Below are positions 1 to 8,270 of a DNA stretch of 64,000 nucleotides, in pieces. Position 1 is the first letter of the stretch. Each line of letters begins with the position of its first letter. Made by a program: the position numbers and the translations under genes. The notes beneath the pieces are model-generated. The model worked only from the letters and a program-made list of their open reading frames with translations, did no database searches and was not told where the DNA came from. Source of the stretch: Catonella sp963545085 (GTDB taxonomy: Bacteria; Bacillota; Clostridia; Lachnospirales; Lachnospiraceae); assembly GCA_963545085.1 (NCBI GenBank), contig CAUUHV010000008.1, forward strand, positions 1 to 64,000, written 5' to 3'.

Positions 1-26
1 AGAGAGAGGAATCAGGAGGAATTAGG

Positions 27-1382
27 GTGGGAGTAGCAAAATTGGAACCGATAATCGAAATCTTTGCTGCGGAAACAGAGAATTCGATGAAAAAGTTTGA
101 TGAGCTTTTTAAAGAATCGGAAGAAAAAGAGCTCTTTGAAAAAAATGTTATAGCTGAGCTTGCAGGGATTGTAAATATTATAAGAAGAGATGCTTCCATG
201 CTTCTTTATGATAACATCGCCATTGTGAGCAGCAAGCTTGAGATGCTTCTTGACTGTTATAGAGACGCAAGAGCGGATGAGCCGGATTTTTCTCCTTTCA
301 GCGAAGTGATAAAGGGATATTCCGCGTTCATAAATGATGAGCTTTATAAGCTTACGCATGGCGGAAAACTTGACGGCAATATAGTTGATATCGTAACTAT
401 GATAGAGCACATGGACACGGGTGAGGTGGGCTTCAACAGAGCACCTACAAGAAAGCCGTCAGGACGAAAAAGATTTTATATACCTGCAAGAACCTCGGAT
501 TCCGCCCATAAAAAGCCGGTAAAAGATAGTTCTATGAAGATTGTTTCTACGGAAGGCACGGTTTCGGCAGGACGGGAAAAGGCGGAACTGCAGATGGCTG
601 TTAAGGACAGACCTATTTCTTATGAAGTTACCGATAAGAAAATGGAAGAGCTGAGGCTTATGAGCGTGTTACTTAATAAAGCTACTGAAAATATAACCGA
701 AGGCGGTATAGGAGCCGAAGAAGCGACTACCGTTTCGGAACTTGTCAAAGATTTATCAAAATGGATAAATGCCGTAAGAATGACCGACTTTGAAGCTTTG
801 GTGGCAAAATGCAGATTTTCTGTTGAGGGGATGTTAAAGCATACGGCTAAAAAGGCGGAGTTTAAAGTTGAGGGACATGATATGGTTCCGCCTTTAATGA
901 TAGAAAGATATAAGATGAACAACATTTCTCAAATTCTTACTCATCTTATAAGAAATTCGGCGGATCACGGAATTGAGAGCGATGAAAAAAGAAAAAAAGA
1001 AGGGAAGCCTGAAAAAGGTCAAATCTCGTTGCTTTTTATCAGAGAAAAGGATTTTGACGGAGTTAAGATAAGATTTACGGATGACGGAGCGGGCATGAAC
1101 CTTACGAGAATACTTGAACAGGCGGAAGCAAAGGGACTTTTGACAAAGCCTAAGGAAGAGTATACCGCTGATGATATTTTAAAAATACCTTTTATGAAGG
1201 GATTTACCACAAAGAAGAGCGTGGGAGATTTTTCGGGAAGGGGAGTAGGACTTGATGCCGTTATAAGACTTGTTGAGGAAATAGGCGGAAAGCTTACTTT
1301 AAAAAGTGAAGAAGGAAAAGGTACGGAAATAACTATAATGTTGCCTTATGACCATAGTTTCGATTTAGATGAAATCCTATAA
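27..1382 (+). CDS. CheA-like histidine kinase lacking the phosphoacceptor histidine
   Basis: This 451-residue protein has the layout of a shortened CheA. An N-terminal Hpt-like helical segment covers roughly residues 8-75, a dimerisation-like region with the sequence VRMTDFEAL follows near 250, and a HATPase domain runs from about 295 to the end. The ATPase boxes are clear: HLIRNSADHGIE near 306-317, DDGAGM, and GRGVGLDAV near 404. The CheW-like P5 domain and a P2 domain are absent. In the Hpt segment, alignment by eye to CheA P1 (HTIKGSSAMMLFNNIA) places Asn50 at the phosphorylated histidine. The start is GTG with AGGAGGA at 14-20, seven bases upstream, so the gene is complete. It lies 15 bp before a receiver-only protein, its likely partner. 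No other chemotaxis genes are in view. Kinase family certain; signal and role unknown. Confidence 0.8.
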   Translation: MGVAKLEPIIEIFAAETENSMKKFDELFKESEEKELFEKNVIAELAGIVNIIRRDASMLLYDNIAIVSSKLEMLLDCYRDARADEPDFSPFSEVIKGYSAFINDELYKLTHGGKLDGNIVDIVTMIEHMDTGEVGFNRAPTRKPSGRKRFYIPARTSDSAHKKPVKDSSMKIVSTEGTVSAGREKAELQMAVKDRPISYEVTDKKMEELRLMSVLLNKATENITEGGIGAEEATTVSELVKDLSKWINAVRMTDFEALVAKCRFSVEGMLKHTAKKAEFKVEGHDMVPPLMIERYKMNNISQILTHLIRNSADHGIESDEKRKKEGKPEKGQISLLFIREKDFDGVKIRFTDDGAGMNLTRILEQAEAKGLLTKPKEEYTADDILKIPFMKGFTTKKSVGDFSGRGVGLDAVIRLVEEIGGKLTLKSEEGKGTEITIMLPYDHSFDLDEIL

Positions 1383-1397
1383 TGAGAGGAGCGCGGT

Positions 1398-1790
1398 ATG
1401 AAAATTTTGCTTGCGGAGGATGATTACGCAAGCCGTAAATTCGCTTCGGATTTTTTAAGTAATTACGGCGAGGTGGATGCTACGGTAAGCGGAGATGAAG
1501 CAATAGAGGCATTTATGCTTGCATCTGAAGACGGTGAGTCATACGATTTAATATGTCTTGATATAATGATGCCGGGAACGGACGGAATAGAGGCGCTTCA
1601 TAAGATAAGGGAACTTGAGGGCAAGGCGGGAGTTTCCTTGGAGAATAGCGCAAAGATTATAATGATTACGGCTTTAAGCGATATGAGTTATGTAAACGGA
1701 GCCTTTGATCTCGGGTGTGACGGATACGCCAATAAGCCTCTTGATACCGAAAAGTTTGAGGAAGTTTTAAGAAGGCTTGAGTTAATTTGA
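1398..1790 (+). CDS. CheY-like single-domain response regulator
   Basis: A 130-residue receiver domain with no output domain. The acidic pocket is AEDD at residues 6-9, the phosphoacceptor is Asp55 in CLDIMMPG, and the conserved lysine is in ANKPLD near the C-terminus. It probably works by phosphorylation-dependent protein contact, as CheY does. It follows the CheA-like kinase by 15 bp with its own GAGAGG ribosome binding site, so the two are almost certainly co-transcribed. The stretch between alpha2 and beta3 is slightly longer than in classical CheY, which is common in stand-alone receivers of Clostridia. What it acts on is not shown by the sequence. Confidence 0.88.
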   Translation: MKILLAEDDYASRKFASDFLSNYGEVDATVSGDEAIEAFMLASEDGESYDLICLDIMMPGTDGIEALHKIRELEGKAGVSLENSAKIIMITALSDMSYVNGAFDLGCDGYANKPLDTEKFEEVLRRLELI

Positions 1791-1813
1791 AGAAATGTGT
1801 ATTAAAAAAAGCA

Positions 1814-1868
1814 TAACAGACAGTCGCAATGTAGTGAGGGAAGCTTGTCCATATTGCTCGTTGCTTGC
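1814..1868. repeat. Possible dispersed intergenic repeat, copy A
   Basis: The gap between the receiver gene and the cobW-like gene contains TAACAG, ACAGTCGC, ATATTGCTCG and CTTGC in the same order as a shorter element at 31158-31183 (TAACAGTCGC, ATATGGCTCG, CTTGC). Copy A carries about 25 extra bases in its middle. Two gapped copies judged by eye are weak evidence, so this is a suggestion only. Confidence 0.3.
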
Positions 1869-1930
1869 GGGAATAGAGAAAAACGGAATGAAAGCGGAGG
1901 TGGAAGGCCTTCGCTTTCGTTGCGAATGAG

Positions 1931-1959
1931 TTGCGTTTTGATAAGAGTTGTGGTAGTAT
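1931..1959 (+). promoter_or_regulatory. Candidate sigma-A promoter for the G3E GTPase pair
   Basis: TTGCGT (1931-1936) and TAGTAT (1954-1959) are separated by 17 bp and lie about 60 bp upstream of the first GTPase start. No Zur-like or other operator dyad was recognised around it. Confidence 0.5.
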
Positions 1960-2018
1960 ACGCTTGTTTGAAATAAATGACTTAGCGTAAAGATATTAAA
2001 TAGAAAGGAAACTTAAAA

Positions 2019-3179
2019 ATGACAAAGATTGACATAATTTCCGGTTTTTTGGGAGCCGGCAAGACCACTTTGATAAAGAAGCTTATAAAGGAAACACTTT
2101 CGGGACAGAAAATAGTGCTTATTGAAAATGAGTTCGGCGATATAGGCATAGACGGCGGATTCCTGCGAGAATCCGGAATAGAGATAACCGAGATGAATTC
2201 CGGCTGTATCTGCTGCTCCCTTGTAGGAGATTTCGGACAGGCTCTTAAAGAAGTTATAACCAAGTATGCTCCGGACAGAATCATAATAGAGCCTTCGGGA
2301 GTGGGTAAGCTTTCGGATGTTATAAAGGCGGTTGTTAAGGTGAAAGAGGAGTTTTCAGAAGTGGAGCTTAACAGCTTTACGGCTGTTGCGGATGCGGGCA
2401 AGACTCTTATGTATATGAAGAATTTCGGCGAGTTTTTTAATGATCAGATAGAGAATGCGAGCACAATAGTTCTAAGCCGTTCTCAGAAGATTTCGGAAGA
2501 AAAGCTTGAGGCTGCAGTAGCCGCTATAAAGGAGCATAACGACAAGGCGGTTGTCATAACCACCGATTGGGATTTGCTTACAGGAAAACAGATACTTAAC
2601 GCTATGGAGCAGGGAGATTCTCTTTTAAAAGAGCTTATTCATGAGGAAGAACATCACCATCATCACGAGGACGGGGAATGCTGCTGTCACCGTCACGGAG
2701 AAGAAGAGCATGAGCATCATCACCATGAAGACGGGGAGTGTTGCTGTCACCACCACGAAGAAGAACATGAGCACCATCATCACGAAGATGGGGAGTGTTG
2801 CTGCCACCACCACGAGGAAGAACATGAGCATCATCACCACGAGGACGGGGAATGCTGCTGCCACCATGATGACGAAGAACACGGACATCATCACCACCAT
2901 CACGCCGACGAGGTATTTGACAGCTGGGGAGTTACAACTCCTAAGAAATATTCAAAAGATGAACTTGATAAGATTCTTAACAGCCTTGCAAATGAAGAAG
3001 GATTCGGTATTATTTTAAGAGCCAAGGGAATTGTGCCTTGTGACGGAGGATGGCTTGAGTTTGACCTTACTCCGGGAGAATACGAGGTACGAAGCGGTTC
3101 GCCGGATATTACAGGGAAGCTTTGCGTTATAGGCTCTAAGCTTGATAAAGATAAGATAAAGGGGCTTTTCGGCTTCTAA
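2019..3179 (+). CDS. G3E (CobW/YjiA-type) GTPase metallochaperone with His/Cys-rich repeat
   Basis: A 386-residue CobW-family P-loop GTPase. Walker A is GFLGAGKTT at residues 9-17, and the metal-binding CxCC motif of the family is CICC at 63-66. An exceptionally long metal-binding insert follows (about residues 208-300), built from four EDGECCCH cores spaced 19-20 residues apart and embedded in His/Glu runs. The CobW C-terminal domain occupies about residues 305-386. The usual NKxD guanine-specificity motif appears as SRSQ in IVLSRSQK. Family members deliver zinc, cobalt, nickel or iron to client proteins; the His/Cys insert suggests zinc or another thiophilic metal, but the metal cannot be read from sequence. 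A second G3E-type gene follows 20 bp downstream, arguing for a joint metal-homeostasis role. Start is ATG with an AAAGGAAA ribosome binding site. Confidence 0.88.
   Translation: MTKIDIISGFLGAGKTTLIKKLIKETLSGQKIVLIENEFGDIGIDGGFLRESGIEITEMNSGCICCSLVGDFGQALKEVITKYAPDRIIIEPSGVGKLSDVIKAVVKVKEEFSEVELNSFTAVADAGKTLMYMKNFGEFFNDQIENASTIVLSRSQKISEEKLEAAVAAIKEHNDKAVVITTDWDLLTGKQILNAMEQGDSLLKELIHEEEHHHHHEDGECCCHRHGEEEHEHHHHEDGECCCHHHEEEHEHHHHEDGECCCHHHEEEHEHHHHEDGECCCHHDDEEHGHHHHHHADEVFDSWGVTTPKKYSKDELDKILNSLANEEGFGIILRAKGIVPCDGGWLEFDLTPGEYEVRSGSPDITGKLCVIGSKLDKDKIKGLFGF
2640..2913 (+). repeat. In-frame tandem repeat encoding His/Cys-rich metal-binding units
   Basis: Inside the G3E GTPase, a 57-60 bp unit encoding EHEHHHHEDGECCCHHHEE repeats about four times, with the CCC triplets at residues 221-223, 241-243, 260-262 and 279-281, ending in a degenerate His-rich tail. 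The copies differ by scattered synonymous and a few non-synonymous changes, so they are not freshly duplicated, but their close identity makes copy-number change by slippage plausible. Confidence 0.9.
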
Positions 3180-3199
3180 GAGAATCAGGAGTGATTATT

Positions 3200-4150
3200 A
3201 TGTTTCAAAGAAAAGATATTCCCGTATATATGTTTACGGGGATGCTTGAGAGCGGAAAGACCGCTTTTATAAGAGATACCTTAAAGGGCGGAGAATTTGA
3301 GGACGGCGCCAAGACTCTGTTTTTAATCTGTGAGCAGGGAGAGATTGAGATTGAGGAAAAGCTGCTTAAAAAGAGTAAGATAAATACCGAGGTGATAGAA
3401 GATAAAGAAAATATTACCGAAGCGTATCTTACGGAGCTTGAGAAAAAGTATAAGCCGGACAGGGTTATGATAGAGAATAACGGAATGTGGAGCCCTGACG
3501 ATTTTACGGCGGCATTTCCTGAAAACTGGATGCTTGTACAGTGTATAAACCTCATAGACGGTTCCACTTTCGAGAGCTATATGTCGAATATGGGAAGTAT
3601 ACTTTTAGAACAGGTTAAGCCTGCCGATTTGGTAGTGTTTAACAGGGTTAAGGATGGTGAGGACAGAGGAAATTACAGAAGAAGGATAAAAGCGCTTAAC
3701 CGCAAGGCTCAGATTTTATATGAGGACGCAGAGGGAAATCTTGATGACGCTTACAGCGAGTCGCTTCCGTTTAATACCGACGCGAATGAAATAGAGCTTG
3801 AAAATGACGACTTCGGACTTTGGTATCTTGATGCCATGGATCATCCGGAAAAATACAACGGCAAGACACTTAAATTTAAGGCGATGGTCTACAGAGGTGA
3901 GAATTTCGGACCGGATAAACTGGTTCCGGGAAGATTCGCGATGACGTGTTGCGCCGAGGATATACAGTTTATCGGCTTTGTTTGCCATGCGCCGAATGCC
4001 AAAGAGTATAAGCCTAAGGACTGGATTGAATTAAACGCAAGAGCAAAGTATGAGTATTGCAAGGATTATAAGGGAAAAGGCATAGTTTTATATGCGAACG
4101 AGCCTTTAAAACCTGCCGAAGCGGGTGAGCAGTTGGTGTATTTTACTTGA
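3200..4150 (+). CDS. CobW-like GTPase fused to a YcgQ-type (TIGR03943/DUF1980) C-terminal domain
   Basis: The N-terminal half is a divergent G3E P-loop domain with Walker A GMLESGKT, lacking the CxCC motif, and with a possible NKxD equivalent NRVKD. The C-terminal ~110 residues, containing NDDF, KTLKFKAMVYRGE, GRFAMTCCAED and KDWIELNARAKYEY, resemble the conserved region of Bacillus YcgQ. YcgQ is normally a membrane protein encoded beside the permease YcgR and linked to metal supply. No permease is in this window. A GTG at 3191 would overlap the ribosome binding site, so ATG at 3200 (AGGAG at 3187-3191, 8-nt spacing) is preferred, giving 316 residues. It is co-transcribed with the preceding His/Cys-rich GTPase. 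Precise function unknown; metal homeostasis is an inference. Confidence 0.72.
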   Translation: MFQRKDIPVYMFTGMLESGKTAFIRDTLKGGEFEDGAKTLFLICEQGEIEIEEKLLKKSKINTEVIEDKENITEAYLTELEKKYKPDRVMIENNGMWSPDDFTAAFPENWMLVQCINLIDGSTFESYMSNMGSILLEQVKPADLVVFNRVKDGEDRGNYRRRIKALNRKAQILYEDAEGNLDDAYSESLPFNTDANEIELENDDFGLWYLDAMDHPEKYNGKTLKFKAMVYRGENFGPDKLVPGRFAMTCCAEDIQFIGFVCHAPNAKEYKPKDWIELNARAKYEYCKDYKGKGIVLYANEPLKPAEAGEQLVYFT

Positions 4151-4165
4151 TGAAGAATTGAAATT

Positions 4166-4250
4166 AACCCCGAATTGTTTATATATGTTAACACAGGTTT
4201 TAAATATTAAAACAGGAGTTTTAACATAAACGATTCCGGGGTTCTTTTTG
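4166..4250. terminator. Intrinsic terminator between convergent transcription units
   Basis: AACCCCGAATTGTTTA at 4166-4181 pairs imperfectly with TAAACGATTCCGGGGTT at 4227-4243, and CTTTTTG follows on the plus strand. The long loop contains a smaller AT-rich hairpin. On the minus strand the stem is followed by AATTTCAATT, so some bidirectional activity is possible. Confidence 0.75.
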
Positions 4251-4288
4251 TAATGAAAAGTCTATTGAAAACGAGAGCGGCTTATCTT

Positions 4289-6031
4289 TTAAGAATCACT
4301 ATCGTCTTCCTTCCCGAGTACTTTCCGGATAAATAAATCACAGGTCATGCTCAGATTATCAAAGGTGTCAAGAGCAATAAATTTTCCGTCGTCTATAAAC
4401 AACACTTCGTCGGCAGCTCTTATGGAAGACAGTCTGTGTGCTATGGATATTATGAATTTACCGTTTGACAGACTTTTAACAGCCTTGTTAAGATTGACTT
4501 CGTTTTCGGAGTCAAGGCTTGACTGCGCCTCATCAAATATTATAAGAGAGCTGTTCTTTAAGATTGCTCTTGCAATGGATAAACGCTGTTTCTGTCCTTC
4601 GGATATTTTAAGAGCTCTTTCGCCTATTTCGGATTCGTAACCCTTTGGAAGTCCGGTTATGAAACCATGAGCCTGTGCGGAGGTTGCGGCACGCACGGCT
4701 TCATCGTCGGAAGCTTCGGGACGTCCCATTTTGATATTTTCCATAACAGTTCCCTTAAATAAATAGGTGTCCTGTGTAACGACTGAAATCGCATTTCTTA
4801 ATGATTCCAAGGTAAAACTCTTTATATCCTTACCGTTTATAAGAATCTGTCCTTCAACGGGATCCGCGTATCTTTGCAGAAGATTTACTATGGTTGATTT
4901 TCCTGAGCCCGACTCGCCGGATAAAGCGATTATTTTTCCGGAGTTAATCTTAAAACTCATATTTTTTATCTGAAATTCTTTAGAGTCGGGATATTTAAAG
5001 GACACATTTACAAATTCTACGGTATTTACGGATTCATTGAATTCTAAGGTTCCGGTATCCTGCACCGTTATAGGAAAGTTTAATAACATAAGCACACGCT
5101 CGGAAGCGGCAAATATGCTTGAAAACTGAGTTGAAACAGCAATAAATTTACCGAGAATTACCAGTATACTGTTGCCGAGAGTAATAACAACCGGTATCCA
5201 CTGCTTTTTAAGACTGTTCGTTTTGTATAAATGATATGATATAAATAATGCGAAAGAAGTCATCAATGTACCTATAACAATAGTATAAATAATCTCGACA
5301 GCCCTTCTTCCGGCGTCCGCCTTTCTGCTGATTTCGTAATCGGCTATCCCCGTGCTTATTTTTCTTTTGTAGCTTTCCCAAATATTAAAACTGAGGATTT
5401 CTCTCATTCCCTGAACGGCATCAAGAATTAAATCAGCCACTTTGCCGTAGTTTTCTCTGATTACTTTACCCTGTACTTTCGATTTTTTATTAAAAATTAG
5501 AGGAGAGCAGAGGTATAAAATAATCCAGGTAAAAGCATTTAAGGCAAAGAGAGGGTGGAGGAAAGCAAAAAAGCTTAATAATGTTACGCAGAGAATTATT
5601 GAAACCGCAAAAACATTTATAGTATGGGCGTAAAACCATTCGATTAAATTCATATCGTTTGAAGCTATGGAAGCCATTTCTGAGCTCATCATCTGATTTG
5701 AAAATGAAGGTATAGCCTTTTCAAGTCTTTGGTAAATCTCATAACGCATTTTATAGAGCAGTCTGTAAGCTATGTCATGCTCGGTCCACATATTAAGATA
5801 ACCGAATGTGCTGTGAATAAACACGGATATAAGCAACATTAGTACAAAAAAGCCGTAGTTTATATCCATTCCGCTAAGCAACGCACCCGTCATATAGGAT
5901 ATGAGAAACATATTTACAATAGGCAAAAGCTCATAAACAAGGCAGATAAAGCAGTTTAAAAGCAGATAAAGCCTCATGCCGCCCGTATATTTAAGCAAAT
6001 CCGAAATGATTTTTATTCTTTTACTTTTCAT
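4289..6031 (-). CDS. ABC exporter-fold subunit (permease plus ATPase), second half of a heterodimer
   Basis: A fused transmembrane and nucleotide-binding half-transporter of 580 residues. About six membrane segments occupy residues 15-310 and the ATPase the last ~240. Walker A is GESGSGKST and Walker B LIIFDEA, with H-loop AHRLS, but the signature is ISEGQ instead of LSGGQ. The start at 6031 (CAGGAGG upstream) fits better than an ATG at 6127 lying inside the upstream gene. It overlaps the preceding ABC gene by 11 bp, so the two are translationally coupled and probably form a heterodimer with one canonical and one degenerate site. Position behind a siderophore-type ATPase remnant recalls YbtPQ/IrtAB importers that use the exporter fold; CydCD-like or drug export are alternatives. 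Confidence 0.78.
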   Translation of the reverse strand: MKSKRIKIISDLLKYTGGMRLYLLLNCFICLVYELLPIVNMFLISYMTGALLSGMDINYGFFVLMLLISVFIHSTFGYLNMWTEHDIAYRLLYKMRYEIYQRLEKAIPSFSNQMMSSEMASIASNDMNLIEWFYAHTINVFAVSIILCVTLLSFFAFLHPLFALNAFTWIILYLCSPLIFNKKSKVQGKVIRENYGKVADLILDAVQGMREILSFNIWESYKRKISTGIADYEISRKADAGRRAVEIIYTIVIGTLMTSFALFISYHLYKTNSLKKQWIPVVITLGNSILVILGKFIAVSTQFSSIFAASERVLMLLNFPITVQDTGTLEFNESVNTVEFVNVSFKYPDSKEFQIKNMSFKINSGKIIALSGESGSGKSTIVNLLQRYADPVEGQILINGKDIKSFTLESLRNAISVVTQDTYLFKGTVMENIKMGRPEASDDEAVRAATSAQAHGFITGLPKGYESEIGERALKISEGQKQRLSIARAILKNSSLIIFDEAQSSLDSENEVNLNKAVKSLSNGKFIISIAHRLSSIRAADEVLFIDDGKFIALDTFDNLSMTCDLFIRKVLGKEDDSDS

Positions 6032-7736
6032 TACCCGCCTCCTGACCTTTGACGAAATTATGGTAGACAGGACAATTATTATACAGTTCATCATGTTTGC
6101 CGGAAGCCGCGATTTTTCCGTCATCAATCATATATATGATGTCAGCGTTTTTAACCGTACTTAGGCGGTGAGCGATAATAATGGCGGTCTTTCCTTTTTT
6201 TAGAAGCTCTATACTTTCCTGTATGTAACTTTGGTTTTTTTCGTCAAGGCTTGACGTTGCCTCATCAAAAATAAGTATTTCGGTATTTTTAAGGAAGCAT
6301 CTTGCCACGGCAAGTCTCTGCTTTTCACCGCCTGATAAGATACTTCCGTTTTCACCGAGCTCGGTATCTATGCCGTCAGGCATTTTATTTAAAATATCGC
6401 TTAAACTTGCTTTTTTAACGGCTTCATTTATTTCAGCTTCAGTGGCATCAGGCTTTGCAAAAAGCAGGTTTTCCTTAAGAGTGCCGTTAAACACATAAGG
6501 ATTCTGCCATACGGCACTTATATTTTCACGCCACTTGGATATGGTATCCAAGGTAAGCGGAAGATTTTTAAACTGAATTTCACCTGAAGTATAAGGATAT
6601 AGTCCTGCAAGCAGGGAAACAAGGGTGGACTTACCCTCGCCGGATTTCCCTACAAAGGCATAGGTTTTACCGGGCTTAAGCTCCAAATCAATATTTTTTA
6701 AGATTATATCTTTGCCGTTATAACTAAAGGAGAGCTGTTTTGCTGAAAGCGCGTCGGTATTTTCCGCTTTAAAATCTTTTTTCCATGAAGGCGTTTCTTC
6801 ATTGAGTATATTTTCAATTTCACATGAAGCGGTAACACCGTTGTAGCCCAAATGCCATGCGTTCATAAGTGCGTATACAGGTATAAAGCAGTTTCTTATC
6901 ATAAATAATATAATGACTACATTCGTACCGGCTATAGAACCTGTCGCCGCTAAATACACCGCATAAACCACAGAAAGTAAGGAGCCTGTATTTGCGAATA
7001 ATTCAAACAGAAAATTCTCTATGGTAGTGATTTTCATATGTCCCATAGTCTTTTTATGAATTTCTTTTGAAATCTTAAGCATATCCGTTCTTCTGATTTT
7101 ACAAGCCTTCAGGTTCTTAAGGGTTTTCATACCCTGGATATTATCAAGAAAGTCTGAAGTAAATTTGTCATATTCATTCCATACCTCTACACCTGTCCCC
7201 CAAAGGTATTTATATGTAAACGCGGGAGTGATTAACATTCCTGTCATTCCTATAAAAGCGGTAACAGCCACATTAAGGCTGATGTTTCCTATATATATAA
7301 TACAGCCGAAGGATACAAAGAGCACGGTTATCAGATTTGGAAGATAAGTGGAATAATAAGGCGCAAGCGCCTCTATACGGTCTAAAAGCAGGATGCTGAG
7401 CTTTCCGCTTCTCTCGTCTGTAAGTCTTGTTAATCCGAGTTTATATATCTTATCAAATAAATTGTTTCTGATACCCGACTTTATTGCGGCTTCTGACTTT
7501 ACACTTAGAATATTCATAGGATAACGCAGCGCGATCTGTAAAAGTACAGTCGTTATGAAGCGGATAAAATAAAACGGAATTTTATCGGGCTGTTCAAAAA
7601 CCGCGTTTATCGTCTGTGATAAATAAAAAGCTTGAATGACTGTAACAGCCCCGATAAGGCAGCTTAACAGGCTGACAGCTATTATGTGTTTTTTCAGGTT
7701 TGCCGCTATTTTTAGTAATGCGCTGTTAATTAACAC
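6021..7736 (-). CDS. ABC exporter-fold subunit (permease plus ATPase), first half of a heterodimer
   Basis: A 571-residue half-transporter with an N-terminal six-helix membrane domain and a complete C-terminal ATPase: Walker A GKSGEGKST, Q-loop VWQNPYVF, signature LSGGEKQR, Walker B EILIFDEATSSLD, H-loop IIAHRLST. A GTG at 7736 has GGGAGG at 7744-7749 with 7-nt spacing; a GTG at 7778 has no such site and would overlap the tail of the upstream ATPase remnant. Its downstream partner overlaps it by 11 bp. Together with the ISEGQ-bearing partner it should form an asymmetric ABC transporter. The membrane domain is CydD/YbtP-like in general character, but the substrate cannot be assigned. Confidence 0.8.
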   Translation of the reverse strand: MLINSALLKIAANLKKHIIAVSLLSCLIGAVTVIQAFYLSQTINAVFEQPDKIPFYFIRFITTVLLQIALRYPMNILSVKSEAAIKSGIRNNLFDKIYKLGLTRLTDERSGKLSILLLDRIEALAPYYSTYLPNLITVLFVSFGCIIYIGNISLNVAVTAFIGMTGMLITPAFTYKYLWGTGVEVWNEYDKFTSDFLDNIQGMKTLKNLKACKIRRTDMLKISKEIHKKTMGHMKITTIENFLFELFANTGSLLSVVYAVYLAATGSIAGTNVVIILFMIRNCFIPVYALMNAWHLGYNGVTASCEIENILNEETPSWKKDFKAENTDALSAKQLSFSYNGKDIILKNIDLELKPGKTYAFVGKSGEGKSTLVSLLAGLYPYTSGEIQFKNLPLTLDTISKWRENISAVWQNPYVFNGTLKENLLFAKPDATEAEINEAVKKASLSDILNKMPDGIDTELGENGSILSGGEKQRLAVARCFLKNTEILIFDEATSSLDEKNQSYIQESIELLKKGKTAIIIAHRLSTVKNADIIYMIDDGKIAASGKHDELYNNCPVYHNFVKGQEAGNEK

Positions 7737-7752
7737 TTTAGAACCTCCCGTA

Positions 7753-8228
7753 TCAGATCGAATCGTATATGAGTACACGCTTCCTGCCGTTTGAAGCGGT
7801 TATTACATCACCGTCAACTCCGAAAATATTTCTTAAAATTTCTTTAGTCAATATGTTGCATTGCCTTCGATTATATTTTTACCCTCGCTTAAAACATAGA
7901 TATAATCGCAGTATTCAAGGGCTATGCTTAAACCATGAAAAACGGCAAGTACGGTTTTGTTAAACTTTTTAATGAGCTTCATAAGATTCCGTTGATAATA
8001 AACATCAAGGTGATTTGCAGGCTCATCCAAAATAAAAATATCGGTTTTCCGGGCTAATGACCTTGCCGTAAGGACTCTCTGTTTTTTACCGCCTGATAAG
8101 GTGTTAAACGGACTGTCTTTAGCGTCAAACATACCTACGTACTTAAGAGAGTCATAGACGATTTCCAAATCTTTCGGAACTGCCGTCTCGTATATTTTTT
8201 TGTACGGAGAACGCCACATAAGAGCCAT
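7753..8228 (-). pseudogene. Truncated and frameshifted FecE/FepC-type iron-siderophore ABC ATPase
   Basis: The open stretch 7848-8228 matches only the second half of a siderophore-uptake ATPase: LMWRSPYKKIYE (usually LMGRSPY), LSGGKKQRV, FILDEPANHLD and the H-loop histidine in FHGLS. The first ~100 residues, including Walker A, are missing. The reading frame stops at 7848, but shifting frame there restores a typical C-terminus (TKEILRNIFGVDGDV) to a stop at 7753, so a one-base deletion or equivalent frameshift lies near 7850. The remaining part still has an ATG at 8228 with TTGGAGG upstream and a good promoter, so it may be transcribed and could serve as leader for the two ABC genes behind it. 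Without Walker A it cannot work as an ATPase. Confidence 0.82.
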
Positions 8229-8256
8229 TTAAATTCCTCCAATGTGAAATATGTGG

Positions 8257-8270
8257 TTAGTCTATACTAA
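8257..8270. promoter_or_regulatory. Palindromic candidate operator over the -10 region
   Basis: TTAGT-CTAT-ACTAA is a perfect 5-4-5 dyad overlapping the -10 element of the minus-strand promoter for the ABC genes. Its half-sites resemble the TTAG..CTAA type recognised by DtxR/IdeR-family metal repressors, which would suit an iron-linked operon. The match is partial and made by eye. Confidence 0.4.

Noticed and set aside
2625..2903. Open frame antisense to the His/Cys repeat (92 codons, Met/Val-rich)
   Set aside because: It is a mirror of the low-complexity repeat, with no ribosome binding site or family resemblance.
4289..8228. A complete siderophore ABC importer
   Set aside because: No binding protein or FecCD permease is present and the ATPase is truncated; only the exporter-fold pair is intact.
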